From NCBI GenBank assembly GCA_031472005.1, contig PZJY01000011.1, forward strand, positions 186,001 to 250,000: 64,000 nt of DNA. The letters run 5' to 3'. The translations under genes were made by a program, and so were the position numbers. The DNA is from Tetracladium setigerum. Taxonomy: Eukaryota; Ascomycota; Leotiomycetes; Helotiales. A model generated the notes under the pieces. That model searched no databases and was not told the DNA's origin. It saw only the letters and a list, made by a program, of their open reading frames with translations. Below are positions 11,526 through 22,115 of the stretch, one piece after another; the first letter of the stretch is position 1, and every line of letters starts with the position of its first letter.

Positions 11526-13644
11526 ATGGACAGAGGAGAAAATCGTGTCTTGCCAAAAACTGGTTATCCTCGTCGACGAGCTGTGGCAGCGTGCTTAACC
11601 TGTCGTGAAAGAAAACGAAAATGGTATGTCTACTCTTAATTGGAATATGGTCTATTGTGTAACTTCAATCTCCGGGTAACTCGGTACCTTGGTACCTACC
11701 TATCTACCTTACATATTAATCACGGAGTATCGTACTGATGCCTTCACTCGCAGTGACAATCTACGGCCAGCTTGTTCTTCTTGTCAAAAAATTGGAATTT
11801 CCTGCGAGTATATCAAAACTGACGCTTCAACTTTGGACAACGCATCGCTGGCCATCCTGGATAGATTGTCCGTCATAGAGAGTTTAGTGAGAGGCATACA
11901 CCCATCCTCGTCTGCAGTCAACCTCTCATCGCCACCAACAGGCTTTGGTCAACAGATACCTCCCACTATCCACTACTCCGAAGGTGACACAATTTTCAAC
12001 ACAGAGCCCATTGTCTTTAACCTTAATTTGGATTACGGCTCCACAGCGGCCACCGATAAAATTCTGCAATGGCCTATCTTCGAGGAGCTTCTTTCCCCCT
12101 TCAGAGGTTCAGATTTGTCGATTTTCGCGGGTCTGAAGCCTACACATATCTTGATGATCTTTTGATGCGGCCGGATATTCTGAAAAGCTCCTCTGGTCTA
12201 TCTCCATCGATCAGTATTTCGACAGAGAAGTCGGATATCGAACGGCTGGTTGAACATTTCTTCAGTGAAGTCAATATCAAGAATCCAATCCTCAGTCGAC
12301 AGGTCGCCAGTCAATACTGTCAGGAATATTACGAATACGGGCCTCAGTTTAATCTTGAAACTTGCCTCGTCTTACTCATGTGTGCTTTGGGGGCGTTTCG
12401 ATGGAGTTTGACCCCGTTCACCAAGGCCATGAAGACTTCTCACATCCATCAACCACGCGTACGAACCTGAGATTAGGCTCGTGTTACTTCGCCGCGGCCG
12501 AAAAGCGCCTAGGTTCTGCCATGTCAAATCTGAACACTCTTGCGATTCAGTGTCTTTGCCTTGCAGGGTAAGTGATCCTACTTCAGAAATAACATACATG
12601 ATTGAATTACTGATAGACCCTGGTGAGTTAGTATCTATCACATGTTTTTAATCAGACCTATGCACGCCTTACGCATGTTCCATGCCGCAGGATCATCGCT
12701 CCAAATTCTTATATCTATTGGGTTTGTATCTTGATTCCAGTCGAAAAGAACCGGACTAAAGATTCTTCCTAAGCGCGGATGCCGCCGGCGGAGTAGCACA
12801 AATACACTCAAGCTTGTTTTGGACATGTTACAAATCGGAGCGGTATGTTTATCTGGTTCTTTCACAACATTATGCTCTACTCCAGCAAGAATCTGATCTC
12901 GACAGGGAAATCTTGGCCGAAATACCCATTAGCGGTCCCGCCCTAAGAGAACCCCGCACCGCAGACTCATATCCCCCACCAGACGAGTGGGCAACTCATG
13001 AGGAAGACAGTTGGTATTTTTTTCTGTCGGAAATCGCCCTACGGCGCATCACGGACCAAGTAACCGAGGTAGTCTCCAAGTACATTGATGCTAAAGATCA
13101 CCAAGCATCTAGTATCGAAGAGCTCATGCCTATTGTTAGCGAGTTCGAGCGCCAAGCTGAGACTTTTCGAGAGCATCTTCCTCCAGCCACCAAATTCCCA
13201 GATGTGCCCCAATTAGCAAGTACGGAGTGGCAACAATATACACGCGGTCGCTACTACCGCCTGCTCGAGCTCATGCACCGGCCCTTTCTCTTCGCCGCTC
13301 TCCACGAACCCACCAGCACACCCGTCATTCGAGCACTCGCGGAAAAATCATTGCTAAATGCGTTGAGATATCTTGAACATAGCTGCATTAGCCACCGTCA
13401 CCACGGCACGTGGTTACAACTCCGGAACGAGTTAAAGGAAGTCAGTCTCCTGCTCGCCGCTTCGAGATCAACAACACTGAGCATGCCTCATGGATGGGAA
13501 GCTGGGGTTGAGAAGGCTCTGGCCACATTCGATTACTGGTCGGGGGAATTCCCCGCATGTAAATCTTACACTAACATTATTTTGAGACTGACTGATTCTC
13601 CTCTGGCTGGTGGTGGAGAGGAAGTGCCGATGGATTACACCTGA
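11526..13644 (+). CDS. Zn2Cys6 transcription factor with fungal-specific TF domain, frame broken several times
   Basis: Exon 1 (11526-11623) and exon 2 (from 11754) join to form the binuclear cluster ACLTCRERKRKC then ACSSCQKIGISCEY, a C-x2-C-x6-C-x6-C-x2-C-x6-C pattern. This family binds DNA and regulates nearby metabolic genes. The middle-homology region follows (ERLVEHFFSEVNIKNP, LETCLVLLMCALG), as does a C-terminal helical part (LREPRTADSYPPPDEW, RGRYYRLLELMHRPFLF). The frame shifts at GGG 12129-12131 and at GGGGG 12389-12393; one extra G at each restores GSEAYTYLDDLLM and LGGVSMEFDPVHQGHED. An intron donor is likely at 12568. Between about 12570 and 12840 further frame changes could not be resolved. 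Either the assembly is poor here or the gene is decaying. It sits next to the sugar porter and the lyase/ureohydrolase pair. Confidence 0.75.
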
Positions 13645-13879
13645 GCAGATTTTTAGGGTTCTTAGTTCTCCCTCTGCTAGAGGTAACAATAATGCCAAAA
13701 CGCCGATGGATCAATTTTGTTCGACAGAAAATCAATTTCATAATTACTACGCTTTGTGTGTGTAATCTTGGAAACAACCAGTGCTCAGCTCAAGTCCATG
13801 ACTCTGTGAGCAAGCACAGTTTGCCGAGTCGCTAACAACCAACCCCTCATACCGTCAGGTCCCAAGTACCGCGACGAGC
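13645..13879. other. Short convergent intergenic spacer
   Basis: 235 bases between the regulator (+) and the sugar porter (-) 3' ends; nothing recognisable. Confidence 0.5.
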
Positions 13880-15880
13880 TTACAAGGAAGCCTCATTATG
13901 AAGAACCCTCTTTGTCTTCTCCGCACCAAGATCATCTTTTTCGTGCACAGACTTGCTGCTGCTGCTCTCCACATCAACCATCGAGGGGTTATCCAATGTA
14001 TCAAAGATACTAGCAAGCTCTTCCAGAGTTTTGCCCTTGGTTTCCGGGAACAACAACCACACCTGCACGATGAAAAAGGCGTCGAGGATACAGAAGAGGA
14101 TGTAGTACTTCCAGCCGAGCTTTGCCATTGCGATGGGATTGCAGACTTGCCCAATGATGAGTACCAAGTTCGTCACAATGAGGGTGAATGCTACACCCCA
14201 GCTTCGCCACTCGTATGGGAACAGCTCAGTCGGATATGAGTATAGCAGTGGAGTGAGGGCAATGTCGTAGTGGAAGTAGAAGATGAAAAGTAAGGGAATG
14301 ACTGCGAAACCATATCCATCAGCGCCAGTCGCGGCGAATCGGGAATTGAGGATTGTCCAGATCTGGCGAGTGTTAGTGGTTGGAATATAGAAGCAACGGG
14401 ATAGATGTCAATATGACAATCTGGGGAAATGGTTACATACGACATATGATGCAGTCATGCCGATAGCAGACCACTGGAAGAGGAATCGCCGTCCCAATTT
14501 ATCAACCAGCATGGCTCCAAATCCTACCGTGGCAATCAGATTGAAGATTTGCAATCCGCCATTTATAAGGGACTGGTGCGTGGCATTCTTAATTCCAATA
14601 CCATTGAGGACGAGGACCAGATAGTAGGAGACCACTGTATTTCCAGACCATTGAGCTGCGACAGCAGTTAAGCCAGAGATGAGCAGTCGTCTGCGATTCG
14701 AGCGGGTTGCGAGCATCTTCCTCATCGAAGGTCGTCTTTCGGAGTTATTCTCGGTCCGCACAGCTTCCTTGATCTGTATCATTTCATGTTTGACGAGGTC
14801 GGAGTCTGCATCGCCGGCGGCATGGTGCTTGATCAGTAGTGCGAGTGCTTCTTCGTCTCTGCCTTTGGCAACGAGAAATCTGCGTTTAAACCGTAAGCCA
14901 CGATTGGAAAGATTTTGAGATGTTGAAAAACAAAACAGCAGCGTGAGAAACCTACCGAGGAGACTCAGGCAAGAAATAGGAGAAGAAAAGCTGCAGTAAT
15001 GGTGCACCTCCCTGGAGAAGCGTCGGAATTCTCCAACTCCAAGATCCATTCATTCTAAGTGTGCCAAAAGTAATCCAAGCCGCAGCAATGGCGCCAACAA
15101 ACTATTCAAAAAAAGTCAGTAGAGTTCTATTTCAACCATTCCATGACTGCCTTTTCCTTAACTTACATAAAAGCAGTGATACAACGCTGTGACCTTTCCA
15201 CGATGTGGAGGATACGCAAGTTCTGCAAGCAAGATCGGACTGGGTTGCGACATAACCCCACAGCCAAACCCAAGAAAGAAGCGCGAGAAGATCAGTATTC
15301 CAAGATTAACTGACACAGCCTGAATAACGGCCCCAATGACGGTCAGAGCGAAGGCGAGAACAAGTGACTTCTTACGTCCAAATCTATTGGAGAAGGGAGC
15401 GACGAAGAGAAAGCCGATGATCTTGCCGGCTGGCATCATGGCATTTATGGCTCCTAATTTCGCTTTGGCGGGATAATGGTAGTATGATTTCCATTTTGGA
15501 TTAATTTGGAGGGCATTCATCATCGCGCCTATTTGGTTTGCAGTAATGGTTAGAGAGAAAGGCTATTGATGGATATGTGTGTGCAAGGATGGGGATATTC
15601 TCACCATCATAACCAACTGTGGCAGCGGACATGCAGCAGATGAAGAGAAGCGCATTAAGTCGGACGAGATGCCATTGTTTGTACCATGGCTTATACTCCT
15701 TGGGAAGTACCTAAACAAACGAACCAAGAATTAGTCTGATCATTCTCGCCTGGTTGATCATTCGATTTGAGGATTTGAGAAAATATCACCTACCGCTGCC
15801 ATTTCTGGCCCAACGAGCTTCGAGTTCTCCGCTAAACGTTCTTCATAGCTCTTCTCCTGGGAACGCTTCAAGAAACCCAT
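13880..15880 (-). CDS. Sugar porter family MFS transporter
   Basis: Six exons fit in phase on the minus strand: 15880-15794, 15710-15605, 15528-15167, 15101-14956, 14879-14441 and 14362-13880, giving 540 residues. Sugar porter signatures are present: FGRKKS after the second helix, PESPR closing the first half, KLGRR in the second half, and PTELFPYEWRSWG followed by the C-terminal PETKGKTLEEL. Family members are plasma-membrane proton symporters or facilitators for hexoses, disaccharides and related compounds. The overall form is close to fungal hexose/lactose permease-like paralogues, but the substrate is not defined. Its frame is intact. It is divergent from the argininosuccinate-lyase-like gene and convergent with the Zn2Cys6 regulator. 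Confidence 0.92.
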
Positions 15881-16733
15881 GGTGTCGAACAATCGAGTGA
15901 GAGATGAATGACAAGGAGATTAATTTCTTCGACTTGGGTAGAAGCTGACGAAGCTGGAGTGATTGAACACATTACAATGGGAGCTGCCCTCCTGTTTATA
16001 CTTATATTTTCGGTCGTCTCGCCAGCCGCGATTTGACCTGACTTGGCTAGTATAATTCAGTTCATGCTAGACGCGGAGACGTCAACTCATCACCATGGTT
16101 TGTATGGCGTGAGAATTTTGCATACAGTACCCCATGGGGACGGGACCCGAATCGAAGAATGCTTGAGTCAAGATTGGATTTCATGCCGACACTCCCCGCC
16201 TGCCTCCACTCCCCGCTAATGGAAGCAGAGGAGGTATACAAACATACTCGCTGGGTTGAATAATAAATTTACTCCAATTTCTCATTTTCGTTAGTGGGGA
16301 AGTGGCTTTGAGGATTGCAGTAGTCGCCGATTCAAGACGTTGGTATGTATGGCGGTTACCTAGATAGATTTGGGTGGGAATTGGGGTGTCAAGTACTGCG
16401 CGGAGTGGCGGCTGGAAACCCGCAAGTTATCACCCCCCATCCCACGAGCCATCTACATGAGTTGGACACGATATTCCCTTGGAAGTTGACGTCCGAATAC
16501 CAGTACTGTCTTATTTTGGCTTTGTGACTCGTTTACAAGGGCTCGTCATGCATAGGAGTATGCTATATCTTAAGTTTTTACCTGCTCGTCCTCCCTGATT
16601 GCTTCTGACTTCCCGAACTTTCTCTCTCATTCCTGTTTACTCTTTCTCTCTCCTCTTTACTCTTTCTCTCAATCTTCTCTGCTCTTTCTCTCGCCCTCTC
16701 TATATTTCTTCTGAGCATTGCGTTGCAGACAAG
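15881..16733. promoter_or_regulatory. Divergent intergenic region between sugar porter and lyase genes
   Basis: About 850 bases between two divergently transcribed starts, so it must hold both promoters. The 110 bases before the lyase ATG are a strong CT-rich tract (TTTCTCTC repeated), typical of fungal core promoters and leaders. An AT-rich stretch near 15990-16005 is a candidate core promoter for the transporter. No precise binding sites could be assigned. Confidence 0.55.
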
Positions 16734-18328
16734 ATGACCAGGTTAACAACCTCTTCTACGCTTACAGCACTCAAACGTAAACGAGAAGACACTTCACAAG
16801 CGCAGGTGAAAAGTGTCACTGCTCATGGATTCTTAACAGAGAATCGTCTCGGAACTCGAGCTTCGTCTCTACTTATCACACACGTCAACAAACTAGAGCT
16901 AGACGATGAACTCGTCAGCCTCGACGAATACGTGCGTACGGACCTCGCCCACGCTGTGATGCTCACCCGTGCTGGAATCTTCGAAGCACAACATGGGCGA
17001 TCCATCGTTCAAGCATTACTTGATCTCCACGCCGGTGACACAGCAGCCAATCTCGCCCTGGATCCTGAGGTGGGCACACTCGGCCTCCAAATCGAACAAT
17101 ATCTGGAGCGAGTCCTAGGCCCCCGTGGCCGTGACATCCAACGCGCCCGAAGCCGCATCGATCAAAAAGCTACCAACTGGCGTCTCATCAACCGAGCCGG
17201 TTTAACAACAGTCATTGACGAGCTCGTCAATCTCGGAACCGCCATCCTAGCCACGGCCGAACGCTACATGGGTGTTTTGATGCCGGGATACACACATCTA
17301 CAACACTCCCAACCCACCACAATAGACCACTACCTCAACGCTCACTACTGGGCAATTTCACGAAATCTCGACCGTCTCCTCAATGCCTATGATAGACTAA
17401 ACCTCAGTCCCCTCGGCGGCGCAGCCTACAGCGGAACTGAATGGCCTATCAATCGCAACGAGACCTCCACATATCTCGGATTCGACCGTCCCATCCCCAA
17501 CGCTCGCGACGCTGGCCTCGCTTCCCTCGATATGGGCGCCGAACTCGCCAGCGTCTTAGCAGCAACACTCTCAACTATTTCCCGGCTCGCCTCCGATCTA
17601 AATTACTGGTCCTCAAGCGAAATAGGTCTCGTACGTATCGACGCCTCCCTCTGCGGAACTTCAAGTATGATGCCTCAAAAGCGCAACCCAATGGTTCTTG
17701 AGCGCATTCGCGGTCTCGCTGGCGTTGCGGTGGGATGGGCTGCGAGTCAATTGGGGGTAATGCATACAGCTACTTCCACCGATGTCGATCAAGCATATAT
17801 CCATAATCTTCTTCCGGGTCAGTGCGCTGAGACTGTTGGAGCTATAGCTTTGCTTCGTGAAGTCATAGAAACTGTTGAATTCGATGTCGCTGCTATGCGG
17901 ATCTCAGCTGGTAGGCACTGGTCTACTGCTAGCGCGTTGGCAGATGCCCTTGTTACTTCCTCTCAAGGTTTAAGTTTCCGCGATGCCCATGAAACCGTTG
18001 CACAGCTCGTTGCGGCTCATGAACGTGCTGGTGTTAGCTCTGGCGAATTACGTGAGGATTTAATCAGTGATACTGCCCTGAAGGCTTTCTCGCCTGCTGA
18101 AATACGACGTATTCTCGACCCAGAAGCGTTCGTCGCTTCGAGGATTAGCGCGGGTGGTACGGCTGCTGTGGAGAGGCTGGCGCTTGCGAATGCTGCGGTG
18201 GAGGATTTGGGGAGGTGGAGAGGGGAGTTGAAAGGGAGGGTGGATCGTGTTGCAGGGGTTTGGAGAGATTGTTTGAGGATGCGAATGCTATTGTTGGTGC
18301 TGTTGCTGAGGTGGTTGGTGGGAAGTAA
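16734..18328 (+). CDS. Argininosuccinate-lyase-like enzyme (fumarase/aspartase superfamily), frame broken near its C-terminus
   Basis: Single exon. The start at 16734 is chosen because the upstream open frame is a low-complexity leader. Superfamily hallmarks are visible: LMPGYTHLQHSQPT (substrate-binding His region), RIDQKATNWR, and the catalytic-loop signature GTSSMMPQKRNP. Classical argininosuccinate lyase cleaves argininosuccinate to arginine and fumarate. This protein, about 531 residues, is longer than the usual 460 and has a different N-terminus, so it may be a paralogue acting on another N-succinyl-type substrate. At TTT 18272-18274 one missing T displaces the last codons: one extra T gives FEDANAIVGAVAEVVGGK and a stop at 18328, a natural ending for this family, instead of a hydrophobic tail running to 18341. 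It is convergent with the ureohydrolase gene. Confidence 0.85.
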
Positions 18329-18872
18329 AGAATGCGGTTGAGGTGATTTGCATGTCATTAAATCCAGCTTGTTTCTTTTGCCTGAGTATGAACGAACCAT
18401 TTCTTGTATTAGATCTTTTTTTTTTTACTATTTTAATTTATTGATTTCCGAGTTTAATTGAAGTGTGATGGATGCACCATTGATGTTAGAGAAGTCAAAA
18501 TGTCATACGACACGACAACTTGAACATATTCTTGGGATGGAGAGATAGGGTTGTCATACTTGGGAATGAGTATACTGGAGAGGAACTATTCTGTGTCAAA
18601 GACAGACAAGGCGGAGTTTACACGAAATAATCAGATGAGATGGGATAAGATGAGATAAGATGAACTTTTTGTTTTGTTTTTACGTTGTTTAGCACGGCAC
18701 GTGACTAATGAGTACCCTTCTGGTTTCAAAGCCACCTGACCCTCATCGCTTCTTATCTCCCCACTACCATCTCACTCCTCTTCATCAACACCAACGCCAT
18801 TCTCATCACCATCCCCCTTATCATCAAATCCATCAATCATGAAATTAATATACCACACTGACAATCTGCAAT
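18329..18872. other. Convergent intergenic with tandem GATA motifs
   Basis: This lies between the 3' ends of the lyase (+) and ureohydrolase (-) genes. At 18644-18663 GATAAGATGAGATAAGATGA contains two GATAAG elements, the core bound by AreA/NIT2-type nitrogen regulators. Because both neighbouring genes end here, a promoter role is doubtful. Confidence 0.5.
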
Positions 18873-20373
18873 CTACATCTCAGTCTTAACAGCAGAATCC
18901 TCCTTCTTATCCTCGGAGTCGATCATCATGTTGCTCAAAGGACCCTTCTTGACCATCAAGCTCATAATCTCATACAAAGCATCGGCAGCTGCCATGGTGG
19001 TGTGCTCGGCATTGGTATCGTAAGCTGGAGCGACCTCGACGATATCAGCAGCGACGAGGTTGATGCCCTCGAGACCACGGATGATGGTGCGAAGTTCACG
19101 GGTGGACCAGCCTCCAGTTTCTGGGGTACCGGTGGCGGGTGCGACTGTTGTTTTTTGTTAGCATGTTTGTTTTTTTTGCACTTGAAAGAAAGAAAGGGAT
19201 GATGGGAAGTGAGGAAGCCCTTACAAGCTGGATCGAGAGTATCGATATCGAGGGAGAGGTAGACAGGGTTGGTAGTGCCAACACGGTCCTTGATCTTCTT
19301 GATGATGCCATCAATACCAATGGTATCGATCTCTCTAGCCTCGACAATCTCAAAACCACAGTATCCATCGTTCTCGTAGTCACTTGGACCGCTCAAAGTC
19401 GTGCGGATACCAGCGTGGATGTTGGTGTGGTTGGCGAGCAGACCTTCTTGAGCAGCGTGGTAGAAGTATGTACCGTGGTTGATGCTGGCGACTTTGCTGG
19501 GAGAGCCACCGAAGACCTTGGGCTTCCAGGTGTCGAGATGAGAGTCGAAGTGGATGACGGAGATGGGACCGTATGCGCGGTTGATGGAGCGGAGGAGGGG
19601 AGGGTGATGGTGTGGTCACCTCCGAGAGTGATGACTCTTGGGAGTGTTTTGCCGTTCTTGGCTGGACCCAGTTTCTTGGAGTCGGTTGCTGGCTCGCGGG
19701 TGAGGATTGCGTTGTGGCCTTCTTCGATTTGGTGGAGGGCCCAGGTGTTATCATATCTGTCGAGTGATGGGTTAGTGATTGCATCTTCTTACATCCGTAG
19801 TGGGATGGATTGAGGGAACGTACGATGTCACTGGGATATCTCCACAGTCGAGGACGGTAGCCCAGCTGTTGAAAGGGTTCGTCTTCAATGGGACGTTGTA
19901 TCCTCCGCTGAAGCCAATTCTATGTGAGCCTATGATACGCAAGAGAGAACGGTATCAGCGAAAGCTGTTTTGGGGGACTGACTATAAATTGAGACGGCGA
20001 GAACCTTGACGGATTCCGGATGGACCGAAACGAGCTCCAGGTCTGTATGAAGTTCCGGTGTCAAAGGGTGCGCCGATGAAGGCAATGTCGTATTTCACAT
20101 CGTCAGAGGCCAGGCATGGGTAGTATGGGAGGCGACCGAAGGTTGAAATGCCAGAGAAGACAGAGTCGGCCTGAGAGCATGAAGCATCAGTCAATGGACT
20201 CTCTACCAAGCATTGAAGGGATGTCAATTGCATACCTGGGTTCCTCCATCACCTGGAAGAGTGTTGTACCAAAGGGCCTTGTGTGGTCCTTGGATAGGAA
20301 CTTGGTTGTTGTGGTCACCATGTGCAAGTGCAGTGGTGGCCAAAATGGCAACGGAGGCGATAGTAGTAAACAT
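18873..20373 (-). CDS. Agmatinase-type ureohydrolase with signal peptide, frame broken at 19597
   Basis: Five exons: 20373-20236, 20170-19996, 19929-19824, 19756-19225 and 19144-18873, about 407 residues. The N-terminus MFTTIASVAILATTALAHG is a probable signal peptide, so the enzyme may be secreted or vacuolar. Manganese-binding motifs of the arginase/agmatinase family are present: GGDHTITLP, FDSHLDTW (DxHxD) and SLDIDTLDPA followed by FAPATGTPETGG. Such enzymes hydrolyse a guanidino group to urea, from agmatine giving putrescine. Right after GGDHTITLP the frame shifts at the C4 run (GGGG at 19597-19600 on the plus strand). One more C restores LLRSINRAYGPISVIHFDSH. The second intron donor (at 19995) is chosen because it keeps phase; a better-looking GT donor lies a few bases on. 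Exact substrate is unproven. Confidence 0.85.
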
Positions 20374-22115
20374 GATTGCTGGAGGATGAAAGCAAGCAAG
20401 CAATTGACACGAAGAGGAAAGGAAAGAGGAGGGAAAAGGACGAACCAAAGTCTTTATGCGATAGCTCTGTTGTCCATTCCTGGATGCAGCAATATCTTTG
20501 GCGTCATCTTGACTGGCCGGGTCTACAGCTTCGTTATCCAGTGGGTTCTCCGGATGCTCAATTTGTTGGACCTGACTGGTGGCAGGCGTGGTTCACGGCG
20601 GCCGGCGACAGCTCCATTACTTGATTGCTATCCAGACTTCTGGTCATGATGCGCGGGGAACGTTAGGTAAGGGCCGCTTAGATGGTATGTTGCAACGGCC
20701 CTGAGCTCTTTGGTGGTCAGAGATGTATGTATGTGGTCATGAATGGCGGGGCAGCGAGATAAAGCTTGCATCGGGGAATGGGGTAATCTTGAGAAGTATA
20801 TCTGGAGGGGCAGGAGCTTGGATGGGAATTGAGTAATGGCAGTGGTCCGGAAGTCTATTATTCTGTTTACACGAGGTTTTTTCCGTCTCCGTCTATCAAT
20901 TACTATTGCAGTTCTACGGGTTGGGTAAGGTTGATGTAAGGTTGAAGTAATGTTGAAGTAATGGGAGTCTGTCATGGTTTGCAGGGTTCTGTACTGCAGC
21001 TTCAAAGGAGCAAAGGCGGTGAGAGCGTGAGGTAATGCTGATAAGAAATGCTGCTTTGGGTTGGGAATAGATAAAGAGCATGAGCAGCTTTGACGAAGCT
21101 CGAAGGTGGGGTGGAATGCGAGTTCGCAGCTCGTGATCCTGGGTCATGTGTGAGGCATTTCTGATGCTAGATTTCTGTTAAAGAACGGACTGAGTTCCTG
21201 TCAGAGTTCGAGAGCTTTATTGACCAATTTCCTTTTACTTTGCTCTTATGGAGTTAATGGTTATTGATGATCAAGGTTCTGGTTCAAGGTTTGTTGAGAT
21301 TCAAAGTCACGTGACAAACCCCAGTCTCTGCATATCTTAATCTCTCACACGGACTGGATTGGCATCTTTCTCTACTTTCACTACTTCATTATTTCTCGTC
21401 CTCTTCTTCGAAGCATCCAGATTTCAAACTTGGAATAATGAGTGCGCTACTAATTTCCTAGGCCCCTACTCGACAGTCCACGAACAACCGACATGAGCAC
21501 ACGAGCACAAGGACAAATCAACTTCGGCAAGGTACCTCAGCAGAGCACAAAGTGCAACTCAACAAATATGTACCGATACGAAGTACACACATACTTGGAA
21601 GTAGTAGGGACCAACCTCCTCTCTTTCCGACCTATCCCACATGATGAATGTGTCCTGCACACTCTCCTGCAATATAAGAAGATATACTCTTGTTCTGCTC
21701 CCTCACGGGCGTCATCGCCAGCCCCCGATTATAAGTAGAAGCCAACTCTGTCATCTGGCCGCGAGAATTGGTCAGGGTGTGAGCCTATTCGCTATGACTA
21801 GGCAAGTATTGCATGCTTTTCATGCAGTCGCTCTCACCAACTTCCCTCTTCGAAATGCTACTGGAGGGAGGGATCAGAGGGAACGACTACGGCAGCAAGA
21901 CGTGAAAGATGGATGGATGAAATAGATAAAAACAAATGTGTCGGAGGCAGGAAAAGAAAGACATAACCTCGTATTATTATTAAGTAGTACAAGTAGAACT
22001 TGGCCCATTAATTCTTGCTTACTGGTTCATCCCAAGTGTGTGAAGTTTGGAATATGCTTTTGCTGCTCCTTCACGCTTTGCCTTAACTTCCCAGTCTACT
22101 GTACTCATCCACCCA
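20374..22115. other. Divergent intergenic region, no supported gene
   Basis: This is 1.7 kb between the ureohydrolase (-) and the disordered protein (+) starts. Short frames occur without recognisable content. It should hold both promoters; no motif stands out. Confidence 0.5.

Noticed and set aside
12843..12885. 43-base intron in the regulator gene
   Set aside because: It has GT-AG ends but its removal shifts the frame away from the downstream family-like sequence; reading through is open.
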